The position numbers were made by a program, and so were the translations under genes. From positions 308,501-372,500 of the forward strand of contig JANFOE010000573.1 in assembly GCA_025667525.1 (NCBI GenBank): DNA of 64,000 nt, read 5' to 3'. This stretch comes from Glebionis coronaria. Taxonomy: Eukaryota; Streptophyta; Magnoliopsida; Asterales; Asteraceae. Below the pieces are notes generated by a model. The model did not search any database. It was not told the DNA's origin and worked only from the letters and a program-made list of their open reading frames with translations. This document shows, in pieces, positions 35,113 to 46,612 of the stretch (the stretch's first letter is position 1; each line of letters starts with the position of its first letter).

Positions 35113-35945
35113 ATGGGATGAAATATAGGTTTGTTTTAGTGTTGCGTATGTTCTTATAAGCATTTCGTAGCTTTTTGAGTTTATATTGCCGAATCATCAA
35201 ATTTTTTTGTGTTTGATCGTGATTTTAAGAAGTATAACGTATTCAGTCGTGTTGTAGTGTTTTTGGTGTCTTGATTTTGGTTAAAACACAATCTTTCTTG
35301 GATCAAAAGTTCAAAAATTTCTTGTTTTCTTCATTCTGAATTTCAAGCTATCATCACCATCGGAAAGTACAAGTGAAAAGGGTTTCCATCGCAATAACCA
35401 TCACCATCGGAAAGTGACTGGTTCTACTTTGCGATACTTGGATTTCGATACTTATCCCGATCTGGACATTCCGATCGTTCTTTGCGATCTGGGATTCCGA
35501 CGGTTATAAGGAATTTTAAGTCGTTACTCTGCCTAAATTGTGTCAGCAATATTCCGATCTGAATATTCCGACAGCACTTTGCGATCTGAGCATTTCGACA
35601 ATACTTTGCGATCTGAGCATTCCGATAGAACTTTGCGATCTAGGCATTCCGATACCAGCAACATTTCGACAGGGTTATATTACGATCTAAGCATTCCGAT
35701 AGTAAGACATTCCGATCTGGACTTTCCGATCTGGGTATTCCGACAGAAAGCAACATTCCGATAGAACTTGTTTTTGGATACTTAGTGGATTTCTTCTGTT
35801 TGGCATTAAATTTGGTAATTTGGTAAATTTCAAAAGCAAACACAACAACAAGATAACAACATCTTTTAGTTAACAACACAAAAAACTCATAACCTTATTT
35901 CATTGTTCGATCATCTTTGATAATCTTTTTTCAAGGGATCACAAA
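35113..35945 (+). other. Copia-2 gag leader with CGAT-word array
   Basis: 833 nt of untranslated leader. From about 35430 to 35765 the words TTGCGAT and TTCCGAT (variants TACGAT, TTCCGAC, TTTCGAC) recur at least 16 times with spacing of about 12-25 nt, often as GCGATCTGAGCATTCCGA. The ORF that runs over the array (35540-35764) is a by-product of the repeats. A similar array lies before the extra ORF at 45408-45860. Confidence 0.8.
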
Positions 35946-37430
35946 ATGAATTCACATTCATATATGCCAACTATGACTTCGCTTACCGATATCTCGATCA
36001 TTTCAGGAACCGATACTCGCCCACCTTTGCTCATCAAAGATTTATTTGAAGCATGGCAAGGCCGTATGAGAACGTACATCATGGGAAAACAAAATGGTCG
36101 ACTTATGCTTCAATCAATTGATAAAGGTCTATTAGATTGGGGAGAGATTACCGTCAACAATGTGACAAGGGCAAGGGAGTATCACGAGTTAACTGATGCT
36201 AAAAAACTCATTGCAGATGCCGATGAGAGGGCTGTTCAGACAGTTCTTCAAGCCCTTCCACCCGATATCTTTCGAATGGTAAGTGAACATACAGTGGCAA
36301 AGAAACTTTGGGATCGACTTGCGGTTTTGTTACAAGGGACATCCCTCACTAAGCAAGGAACAAGAGTGTCAACTGTATGATTTGTTTGATAGGTTTACAT
36401 ACCTTCCGGGGGAGACTCTTCATGATTTCTACTGGCGTTTTACCACGTTGATGAATGACATGAATCTGTATAATCTAAGAATTGAACAGTTTCAATTAAA
36501 CACCAAGTTTTTGAACACATTACCCCCTGAATGGATTCAATATGTCACTGATGTCAAGATGATTCGCGATTTACACAAGTCCAATTTAGATCAACTCTAT
36601 GCTTTCTTACAACAACACGAGAAGCATGTGATCCAAAAACGACTCCCTCAGGGATCTTATCAGGAACCAATGGCATTATTGGCAAACCATCCTACACTGT
36701 CATACCACAACTCTCAGCTTGCTTTAGGACACAAATCTTCATATCAACCTGTGTTCAAACACCAAGCTTCCCACAGTACTCGATTCTGCCACAACCGCCT
36801 ACATCTTATCACCAACCAACGACATCATCATCACAAGGAGATTCACATCCATTACCTTATGCTTCACACCAGTATTCACCGTATCAACCTCCAACAAACC
36901 TTGCTTGTACCTATCCACAACTTGAGGCTCCTCAACCTCATTACTCACAACAAGTTAGTGCTCCATCCAATCAGATTGTAGCTCAAGCAGCACCAGCATT
37001 CTACTGTGAAGATGACATCCCTGTCCCTGAGTTTAGACAAGGAGATAGCCCTACTGATATCCTTGCTCAAATGTCTGCTTATCTAAGTCAAACATTGAAC
37101 AAACGAGGTTACAGAGCTCCAGCAACAACTAACAATCAGTTAAGGAACTCTTCTAACTCTCGACAACAGGCAACAATTCAGGACGGAAGAGTCATGGTGC
37201 AACCACTTCAAGGGAGATCTAATTCGGCTACTGCTGGTACACGTTCATCCAATACTACTGCTACAAGAGGAAATAGCACTGGTAAAATGAAGGTGGTTAT
37301 TTGCTACAACTGCAAAGGGGAAGGGCACATGGCCCGAGAGTGCAAGCAGCCTAAGAGAAAAAGGGACGGCACATGGTTTCAAGAGAAGATCTACCTGGTG
37401 AATGCTCAAGCCCAAGGACGTGAGCTTGAT
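35946..37430 (+). pseudogene. Copia-2 gag (capsid and zinc knuckle)
   Basis: Gag packages the element RNA into cytoplasmic virus-like particles. It starts MNSHSYMPTMTS at 35946. The capsid-like part contains LFEAWQGRMRTYIMGKQNG and LQALPPDIFRMV. After a frameshift near 36357 it continues LYDLFDRFTYLPGETLHDFY and [16 protein letters not shown]. After a second break (about 36700-37070) it ends in a CCHC knuckle [14 protein letters not shown] (37303-37343), followed by [14 protein letters not shown]. This matches the UBN2-type gag of plant copia elements. The two frame changes prevent one product. Confidence 0.88.
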
Positions 37431-40350
37431 GAAGAAGAGTTGGCATTCCTTGCAGATCCGGGAGTAGCGGAAACTGACGGTCTCACAACAGTCATCACCA
37501 ACAATGTTGCATATCAATGTGATGATTTAGATGCATACGACTCTGATTGTGATGATCTTAACACCGCCAAAGCAGCTCTAAAGGCAAATCTTTCACTATA
37601 TGGAGCTGATACAATTTCTGAGGTACCACATACTGCTACTGATACTAGTATTGTACCTTATCAAGTTGAGCAAATGTCTGCGTATTCGGAACAACCTCCG
37701 GTGGTTAGTAACTCAATCGACGAGACAAATAATGATAGCAATATCAGTGAAAGTCCTCAGACTTTGAGTGAACCACAATCGGGAGCTATTACGAATACCA
37801 ATTCGTCTGCTCAACCTGATTTGGTTATGGTCCCGGCATCTTTGCTTAGTCAAATGAATAACGCGGTCCTTGAAACCCTTAATGCTAATCAGACTTTATC
37901 TGTCGAGCTTGCTTTGCATAAGGACAAGGTTCAAACCTTAGAAATGACTCCTGTGTCCACTACCTTAACCAATCCTGAATTTGATAGGTTTAGGAAAGTT
38001 CAAATGGACAATCTGCTAGAAATTGAGAGTTTAAGAGCAAATCTTTCGAATGAACTTAAAGAAAAAGAGTCAGTCGTTACTAATTTTCAACAACTTCAAA
38101 CGGATATTGAAATTATTGAGTCCAAACAGATTGAAATGGAAATTAAGACGTCTGAAAGAATAAAAGAAACGAAAATTAAGCTTTTAAAACAATATGCTGC
38201 CTCACATCTAGTACACTTGTTTCATGCATCATTTAAAGAGTTCAATCTATCGCGTCTAATAGACCTACCACCTAACCCGGGGTATGCAAAGCAAGCGCTT
38301 CACCATAACCCACGACTTTATGATGCAACCAAGTTAGGATTGGTATTAGATCCGATTGTGTTCTTGAATGATTCTGAGAGTATGACACCATATGAAGAGA
38401 AGCGGTTAAAATTACTTCCTACATATCCTGAATATGATTATGCTCAAATGAATGCAAAAATGCTACAATAGATCTTAGAACTCGATTTAATATGCAATAG
38501 AGAACTATCCAAACATCCACTTTCATGCCTACTAGAGAATGCCTTAGTATAATTCCTACACTCGTTAACTCGGACCAACCGAAGGAAATTCCTAAGAATC
38601 TTCCACCGGTTAGTACGGTAAAGCTCAGCTTGGAAGAGATTGGGCAATACCTTACCGAGTTTGACAAGGTCATCCTGGAATGTACGACTTCAACGGCTCA
38701 AACCGCTGGAGAATGGGCGTTCGAACACATGAAAACGGTGTTTGAGAAAGAGATCGTTCCGTTTGTGGACCATATTAAACAAGGAGTCTATGATCTAGCG
38801 TGTAATCTAAGTTTTGAAATTGGTGAAGTTCAAAAAGTTTTCTATGAAATGGATGATGGTTATGAACAACATTTAATTGAAAAGGAAAAGATTTTATCCA
38901 AATATGACCGATTTTTAGAACATATGGTGTCTCTCAAAGTGATGCAAGTGGTTACTGTTAAATATACTCATGAAATTTCATCTATCGTGATTATTTGTGA
39001 TGATGTGCATGAATCTGTGAATACTGTTGAACATGTGAATTCTGTAGATAATCATTCTTGTCATGAATCTAACGCTGAATTTTTAAAGCTTCAAGATTCG
39101 TATAACACACTCTCAAAAAGTTTTAATGAGCTTCAACAACATTCTATATCTCTTGAAATTGAAAATCAATCTCAAAAGGAAACTCTTTCAAAACTAAATG
39201 ATTGTGGAAACTCCGTTGAGACAAGTGACAAGATGATTCAGATGGTTCAAGATTTAGAAGAAGAGATGATGAGAATTAAGAGAGAATTGCTAGAAACAAA
39301 AACAGAACTAGAGGCTGCAGAGACTAAGAATCATGTCCTAGAAACTAAAATTAATTCTATACTAGGAGAGCGTGAACAAGTAAGGCAGGGAGACTCATAA
39401 ATTTCTGGTTCAATAGAAGAACGCCTCGCGTTTAATGCGACAGAGCAAAAGTCTTTAATTGACAAACTGAACAAGAAATGTGAGGAAACCTCTGACCTAA
39501 AAATTCAGCTCATAGACAAAAACATGGTTCTAGCAGAATTAAAGGAGACACTTCAACTCAAAGGACGAGAAAGTGTTGATAATCCAGCTACTGTCTCTGC
39601 CTCGACCTCTAGTGCTCCCAAACCCAACCCACGTGTGCTATATCGGGATCCAAAATTTAAGAAAAGTCCCACTAAGTTTGCCACATATATGAAAAATGCC
39701 TTAGAACATGCTGATCTAGCTAGAGAGATTGTTGATGAAATGCGTGAACGTGATCCCACAAGTCATAGTGTATATGAGCTTTTATTATATGTGGATCGCG
39801 TTCAGGATTGTTTAGCAAACTTAGAGTACACTGGGAAACCGATATCTGTACCATCTAAACAACAAACTACCATGCCATTACTTCATTCAATAAGACCCCA
39901 GGAGCTAAGCCTGTTTTAAACACACCCATCAAGGCTAAGTCAAAATCTGTAACTAATGTTCCCTTGGCTTCTACTGGAGTAACTGTGTCCACTAAGGCTA
40001 AAGGATCTCAAGACAAGAAAGATAGGATCAAGCCTTCCACTAATAGGAGTGAGAAGAAGAAAGTAGAAGTACACCCTAGGAATGTTATTTCAGTTTTAAA
40101 TAAAAAGAATCATGTAGCTAAGACAAAAGGTTCTCTTTCTAAGTGGAAACCTAAGCAAAATGTGAATTCTAATGCGAAATGTTGGAATTGTAATGAATGC
40201 ATGGTTTCTCAGCATCATGATTTATGCCTTGTTGATCACGTGAATGAAATGTATGCTATTAAGAACAATCTTGAATGGATTCCAATGGGGAAGAAATTCA
40301 CCCAAGTTGGTTGGCAATGGAAACCCACTGGTAGGACCTTCACTGCTAAT
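37431..40350 (+). pseudogene. Copia-2 gag tail, coiled-coil rich
   Basis: About 970 codons between knuckle and protease, far longer than in short copia elements. Heptad-rich stretches occur around 37860-38180 ([15 protein letters not shown]) and 39080-39400 (MVQDLEEEMMRIKRELLETK). The final part, 39964-40353, is basic (KDRIKPSTNRSEKKKVEV) and has a CWNCNE pair. Such tails are common in large plant copia polyproteins, where they may act in particle assembly; function unproven. Breaks: a frame change near 38470-38525, a stop at 39398-39400, and a frame change near 39900. Confidence 0.75.
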
Positions 40351-41234
40351 TGAACTAAGTGCCCTTTAACTAGGATCACATCCACGGAAGTTAGGTCTAA
40401 GCGTCCTTTAAATAGGAACACTAGCACTAAGAAATGGATAAAGCACCCTTTAACTAGGTCTGCCCCCACTATTGTGCCTACCAGTGGTAATGTCCCCAGT
40501 CAAAAGGTACCTCAGAATACTAGACAACTAGAATCTAAGCCAACCACTAGTAAGAAAATCTGGAAGCCTAAAGTTTCGTCTGATAGCAAATCTAAGATAA
40601 TTACATCTGTACCTGCTAACTCAGAGGAACAATTAGAATCCGATACATCGTCTGTGTTTGGTAATATTTTCAGGTCGTCCAAATTATTCTTTGGTATTTG
40701 GACTCGGGGTGCTCCAAACATATGACTGGAGACCGCTCGATGCTCAGAAATTTCGTCAGCAAGTTTCTAGGAACGGTTAAATTCGGCAACGACCATATTG
40801 CGAAGATTATGGGTTATGGTGAATACCAAATTGGGAATGTTACGATTTCAAGGGTTTATTACGTGGAGGGACTTGGTTACAATCTATTTTTAGTGGGACA
40901 ATTTTGCGATTCAAACCTTGAAGTAGCTTTTCGACAACATACTTGCTTTATTCGCGATCTTGCAGGAAATGATTTGTTAAAATGTTCTCGAGGGGATAAT
41001 CTCTACACATTGTCTATTGAAAACATGATGGCCGCCTCTCTTGTTTGCCTGCTCTCCAAAGCATCTAAGACCAAGTCATGGTTGTGGCATCGACGGTTAT
41101 CTCATCTTAACTTTGATGCTATTAACCATTTGGCTAAAAACGAACTTGTTCGTGGTCTTCCAAAACTTAAGTTCGACAAGGATCATTTATGTTCCGCGTG
41201 TTCTTTGGGTAAAAGCACCAAGAAATCTTACTAA
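40351..41234 (+). pseudogene. Copia-2 protease and GAG-pre-integrase domain
   Basis: An aspartic protease active site appears as LDSGCSKHMTGD at 40698 after a frame change. The glycine-rich flap region follows (TVKFGNDHIAKIMGYGEYQI). The pre-integrase zinc-binding domain is next, with WLWHRRLSHLNFDAINHL and CSACSLGKSTKKS at about 41070-41230. In copia elements the protease matures the polyprotein, and the HHCC module joins integrase. Stops at 40351-40353 and 41232-41234 and the frame change near 40700 break the ORF. Confidence 0.88.
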
Positions 41235-41967
41235 CCTAAAGCAGAAGACACCAACCAAGAACCACTGTATCTTTTGCACATGGATCTTTGCGGGCCAATG
41301 CGTACGGCTAGTGTGAGTGGTAGAAAATACATCCTCGTCATAGTGGATGATTTCTCAAGGTTTACATGGGTAAAATTTTTAGCAATCCAAGGATAACGCA
41401 CCAGAGTATATCATTACTTTCTTAAATATGATCCAAGTACGTCTTAATGCTACTGTTCGCCGCATTCGCACTGATAATGGAACTGAGTTTGTTAATCAAA
41501 CTCTACGAGACTATTACGAAAAGGTAGGTATTTCACATGAAACTTCTGTTTCCCGCACTCCACAACAAAACGGTGTCGTGGAAAGACGTAACCGTACACT
41601 TATGGAAGCTGCTCGAATGATGTTGATTTATGCGAATACTCTTTTATTCTTATGGGCTGAAGCAGTGGCAACAACATGTTATACCCAAAACCGCTCCATC
41701 ATCCGCAAACGCCATGGTAAAACTCCATATGAGCTACTTCATGGACACAAACCCGATATTTCATTTCTTCATGTGTTTGGTGCACTTTGTTATCCAAATA
41801 CAAATAGTGAGAATCTGGGAAAACTTCAACAGAAGGCTGATATTGGAATTTTCATTGGTTACTCTCCTACAAAGAAAGCTTATCGGATTTATAACCGTCG
41901 TCTTGGCAAGATAGTAGAAACTTTGGATGCCGATTTTGATGAGCTGACAGCGATGGCTTCTGAGTAA
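41235..41967 (+). pseudogene. Copia-2 integrase catalytic core
   Basis: Integrase inserts the cDNA into the genome. DDE residues are visible: D in MDLCGPMRTAS (about 41283), D in RIRTDNGTEFVN (about 41475) and E in NGVVERRNRTLMEAAR (about 41580). The GKTPYELLHGHKPDISFLHV tail and GYSPTKKAYRIYNRR follow. The stop at 41232 precedes it, a frameshift lies near 41380 between the first and second D, and a stop ends the frame at 41965. Confidence 0.9.
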
Positions 41968-43480
41968 CACAGCTCTGAACCCGCATTACACGAGATGGGA
42001 ACCGGTACAATCAGTTCCGGATTAACTCCCAACAATCCTACTTCTCCATCATTTATACCACCTACAAGGTCCGAGTGGGATAAGTTATTTCAACCTATGT
42101 TTGATGAATTCTTTGATCCACCGAGTAGTGATTCTCCAGCACCTGTAGTAGCTCCGATTGCCGTAGTTGTTTCTCAAGATAATGGAAATCTATCCGAGGC
42201 ATCTACTGTTACTCTTGAACCAGATGTCCCATCCCCCACCAATTCATAAACAACACCTGAATCTTCACCCCCACTCGTTCCTAATGATGTTGAAGAGGAT
42301 CTCTATGATCACGATTTGGAATATGCTCACTTACAAGAGCTTCCCTTCTTTGGTTCACACATACCTGAAGACCCTAACAGTGCGTCTACCTCAGAGGAAG
42401 CTCCTGCAATCGTTTACTCCCGACCACCACGGATTGAAACTCACAACACTAAATGGACAAAGGATCACCCAATCCGCAATATTATTGGTGACATCGATCG
42501 ACCAGTCTTAACACGCCATCAACTCTAAGAGCATGCATTATATTGCTATTTTGATGCATTTCTGTCAGACACTGAACCTAAAAACTGGCAACAAGCCATG
42601 ACCAAATCATCATGGATTGAAGCCATGCAAGAGGAACTTAATGAATTCCAACGTCTTGAAGTGTTGGAATTAGTTCAGTTACCCAGCAACATTGAAATCT
42701 TGACATTGTTGTGGGTATACAATGTTAAACTCGATGAGTTAGGTAGTGTGCTAAAAAACAAAGCTAGATTGGTTGCTAGAGGTTACAAAAAAGCTTTGGG
42801 TATTGACTTTGAAGAATCCTTTGCTCTTGTTGCACGATTGGAGGCAATTAGATTATTCCTTGCTTATGCTGCTCACATGAATATGATCGTCTACCAAATG
42901 GATGTTAAGACGACATTTCTCAATGGTGAATTAAGGGAAGATGTCTATGTAAGCCAGCCGAATGGATTCGTCAACTCGGAGTATCCTAATCACGTGTACA
43001 AGCTCAAAAAGGCTCTTTACGGGTTGAAACAAGCTCCACGCGCGTGGTACGATCTCTTATCGTCGTATCTCATCTCGAAAGGCTTCTCCAAAGGCAAATT
43101 AGACCCAACGTTATTCATTCTCAAGGAGGACAACGACATGATACTGGTACAAATTTATGTTGATGATATAATATTTGCTGCTACTAATCAACGTTTGTCT
43201 GACCATTTTGAGAAAATTATGTCTACACGCTTTAAGATGTCGATGATGGGAAAAATCTCATTTTTCTTAGGGTTGCAAATTTCTCAGAATCCCAGAGGCA
43301 TCTTCATTAATCATTCCAAATTTGCTCTTGAATCATTAAAGAAGTATCATTTTGAAAACTGTGACCCCGTGGACACTCCAATGGTGGAGAGATCCAAGTT
43401 AGATGAAGATAAGGAAGGGATAGCTGTCGATCCTAAACTTTACCGTGGAATGATCGGCACCCTTCTCTATCTGACTGCTA
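41968..43480 (+). pseudogene. Copia-2 linker and reverse transcriptase
   Basis: A Pro/Ser-rich linker (41968-42590) has stops at 42247 and 42526. RT begins [20 protein letters not shown], then [20 protein letters not shown], motif [15 protein letters not shown] (catalytic D retained; the usual A in K(T)AFLNG is T), [18 protein letters not shown], and motif [15 protein letters not shown]. The catalytic aspartates remain. The RT core 42598-43524 is open, which makes it the best-preserved part of this element. Confidence 0.92.
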
Positions 43481-44139
43481 GCAGGCCTGATTTGCAATTT
43501 GCTATAGGCATGTGTGCCCGGTATTAGGCTCGGCCTACCGAAAAGCACTTACATGTTGTGAAAAGGATCTTTCGGTATCTAAAAGGAACACTTCATCGTG
43601 GTCTGTGGTATCCGAAGGATTCCTCTATTGCACTAATCTCATATGCAGATACGGATTATGTCGGGTGCCAAGATACCAGACGTAGCACTTCTGGCAGTGT
43701 GCAACTTCTTGGAGATAGACTTGTTAGTTGGGCATAAAAAAGGCAGAAAAGCGCTGCGATATCAAGTACGGAGGCTGAATACATTGCTATGTCCGGTTGT
43801 TGTGCTCAAGTTCTTTGGATGAGATCACAATTGACTGACTACGGTCTTGGATTCAACAAAATCCTGATGTATTGTGATAACAAAAGTGCAATCGCTCTGT
43901 GCTGCAACTACGTTCAACATTATCGAGCAAAGCACATTGACATCCGCTACCACTTCATCAAAGAGCAAGTGGAAAATGGAGTGATCGAACTGTACTTCGT
44001 CAACACTGAGTATCAGCTGGCAGATATTTTCACGAAGGCATTAGATCGAGGACGTATCGAGTTTTTGATCGAAAAGCTAGGCATGAAATCATTCTCACCA
44101 GCGACACTTAAGGAGTTGGCAGAAGAATCTAAAGAATAG
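43481..44139 (+). pseudogene. Copia-2 RNase H
   Basis: It continues the RT frame as [15 protein letters not shown], then a TAG at 43525-43527 where most relatives have Gln, KHLHVVKRIFRYLKGTLH, and YADTDYVGCQDTRRSTSG. A TAA near 43735 follows LVSWA, then [28 protein letters not shown] and [14 protein letters not shown], ending at 44139. It is closely similar to copia-1 at 1-738, which lacks both stops. Confidence 0.92.
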
Positions 44140-45407
44140 TAGTGGTAAACTATTCTCGAGTATCCTTTGATCGTGATCTTGTATATTATCGTATATATTT
44201 AAACCAACAAAAGAAAAATACAAAAATATAAAACCTACAAAAACCATAAAAAATATAAAACCAAGAAAACCCAAAAATATTTCCGTCTTTTAAATCGGGC
44301 ATGTCTTTTAGTACGGTAATATTTACGGCTTTAGAAATGTCAATTAATATTGACACGGCGCCATAAATAGAGTCCGTATAAAAAGTTCTACATTTTTAAA
44401 ACATGCCCATTATGGCTTGTAGTTATTTCTGACTGCAACCCGCTTTTCGCATTAAAGTCACGTATTTCTTATGAAAACGTTGGCTCACAACAGGAATTAA
44501 TTTTCTCGGGCAAGGTTTACTTTAAAATCTTGTAAGGGACTAAGTTTACTTTATAACTTGGTCTAACACAAATTAGTGTACGTATCAGTGCACTTATTTT
44601 GTAAAAATAAGAGAAATCTTATTGCCACCAGAATCGTTCCATAAAATCACTTAACCGGAAAATGTCCTCATTAATATTTGTGTCCTTAAAATCATTGACT
44701 ACAACTCTTTAAATAGAAAACGGGTCCGTGTTTAAGGGGGAGCAAATATTAAATCTTCGTGGAATCAAATTTGTTCTTTAAAAAGAATTCTCAATAAAAT
44801 ATAAACTATTCATCATCATCTGTTATGCTATGTGTGCCTTGTGTGGTATAGAAATTCATGAATAGGTTATTGAATTTTGGCGTTAAGTATTTGTGGTCGT
44901 GTTTGTGAGCGGGTTTGTATTTTGGTAAGTTGATTTGGTTAAATCAAATTCACTTTAAATCAAATACTAATACAAAAGAGGGACCATTCTTGTAATTTTT
45001 GCAAAATGGTGGGTTTATGTGTCAACTTGGCAATTTATTGACCAAGTTAAAACATCTGACCCCCCTTTCCTGTCACCATCGCAAACACACACATCACATT
45101 TTTTTCCGACATTGTTGAAACCTTGCACACCGTTGATCCTTGTATCTTTGAATCATCATTATCTGTTCATAATCTAGGTATTAAATCATGCTTTATTTGT
45201 TATCATTTATCCCATTTCATTGCATCTCATCAAAACAGTGCCATTAGATCATATCAAGATTTAGGGTTTCACGTTTTGCTATGGAAATGGAAATTAAGAT
45301 ATGGGATTTGTTTAGTATGTCTAGATGATCATTGGTTTTGCCCAGAATCGTTTAAAACATTGCCTAGTTCCTGGAATTGAGAAGTCAACATTTAAGATCG
45401 GATCCCT
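44140..45407 (+). other. Region between copia-2 pol and the CGAT array
   Basis: The first 600 bp match copia-1 after its pol stop. A purine run AAGGGGGAGC at about 44735 marks the point where copia-1 and copia-2 stop matching. The rest to 45407 has no counterpart in copia-1 and no strong ORF; an 85-codon frame at 45123-45380 has no recognisable content. Confidence 0.6.
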
Positions 45408-45860
45408 GTCACGGATTCCGATGAACATTGCAACATATTCATTGAGATACCTTGTTATTGCGATGAGTCATTTCGATGACTCATTGCGATGGCTATTGCG
45501 ATGAGTCATTCTGATGGCTCATTGCGATGGCTCATTGCGATGGGTCATTCCGATGGCTTATTGCGATGGGCTATTGCGATGGGTCATTCTGATGGCTCAT
45601 TGCGATTGCTCATTGCGATGGGTCATTACGATGGCACATTGCGATGGCATATGGCGATGACGCATTCTGATGCGTTATTGCGATGGTATCGTATTAGGTA
45701 TTGCGATGGGACATATTGCGATGGTTTCTCATTCATTACAATGGAATTGCACTTATTGCGATGGACTTAGATATTGCGATAGGACTTTATTTTGATAGGA
45801 TTGCGATGCTTGAATCATTGCGATGTCTTGGTTAGGATTCCGATGGATTGATACATTACG
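45408..45860 (+). repeat. Second CGAT-word array, before the extra ORF
   Basis: About 25 copies of NNCGAT, mostly ATTGCGATGG with some TTCCGAT and TACGAT, at spacing of about 10-25 nt and separated by CTCATT, GGTCATT or similar. The 93-codon ORF across it is a repeat by-product. The word set is the same as in the gag leader array at 35430-35765. Confidence 0.88.
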
Positions 45861-46149
45861 ATGGACTTAGGATTCTTATGATTTTGCTATGGAATTTTTA
45901 AGTATTATGCACTTGCCTTAGACTATCTAATGAGTTCGGGCTAGATTGCACTATTTCCTCATTAGGCTTTAAGTAACTTAGGGCCACTAACACGAAACCA
46001 AGTTTTATTGAAACTAGTTAATTTTATCTCATAAGAATACTTGAACGGTTTTTTATTACAGAAGTTCATCTTATTTAATAAGTTGACTTCTCTGTAAACA
46101 AAAGAGATACAAATTACTTAATCAATGTCTTACGTTTTGTTTCCAGGCC

Positions 46150-46377
46150 ATGGAAGACAAAGCTTCATCGTTGTCTTGCCCTTTGTTCAAGCCTACTATA
46201 TTTTGGGTTGAGACTAATCCTACAATTCCTGACGTAGTGGTTGAAACTAAACCAAAACCCACTGAAGTTTTGGTTGAAACTAAACCAAGACCTACTGAGG
46301 TGTTAGTAGAAATCAAACCTAGACCTGCTGAGGTTCTGGTTATGACAACCAAGAAATCTAAATATTTTAAGGACTAA
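46150..46377 (+). CDS. Small repeat-containing ORF upstream of the extra ORF
   Basis: 75 codons starting MEDKASSLSCPLFKPT. They contain four tandem copies of an 11-residue unit of type VETKPRPTEVL and end KKSKYFKD. The ATG follows a pyrimidine-rich stretch and TTTCCAG, so it might be the first exon of a spliced transcript for the extra ORF. I do not recognise it, and it may not be expressed. Confidence 0.35.
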   Translation: MEDKASSLSCPLFKPTIFWVETNPTIPDVVVETKPKPTEVLVETKPRPTEVLVEIKPRPAEVLVMTTKKSKYFKD

Positions 46378-46612
46378 TGCTAGGTCGTTATCTCTTTAGA
46401 ATAAAATGTCTTTGGCATATCTGTCATTATCCTAAGTGTGTTGTTAAATGTAAGGACCTTGTTCATCTTAACTATGTTTGTATGTTGTTTCTCTATAATA
46501 TGTGGTAATAATTGTTATGGATTTTTTCCCTATGATTCAACTTGGCATAGAATTAAGATATATATATATATTTTGTGTATATCATTTGTGCTTATGTCAT
46601 CAAAGCAGGAAA

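Noticed and set aside
35946..44139. Idea that copia-2 was mobilised in trans after its pol had already died
   Set aside because: About 1.5% change per copy since insertion over 8.2 kb predicts over 100 substitutions and several stops and indels. The decay seen is about what post-insertion mutation would give.
35540..45770. ORFs over the CGAT arrays (35540-35764 and 45489-45770)
   Set aside because: Their residue repeats follow the DNA words. Neither has conserved start context, and stops occur once the array ends.
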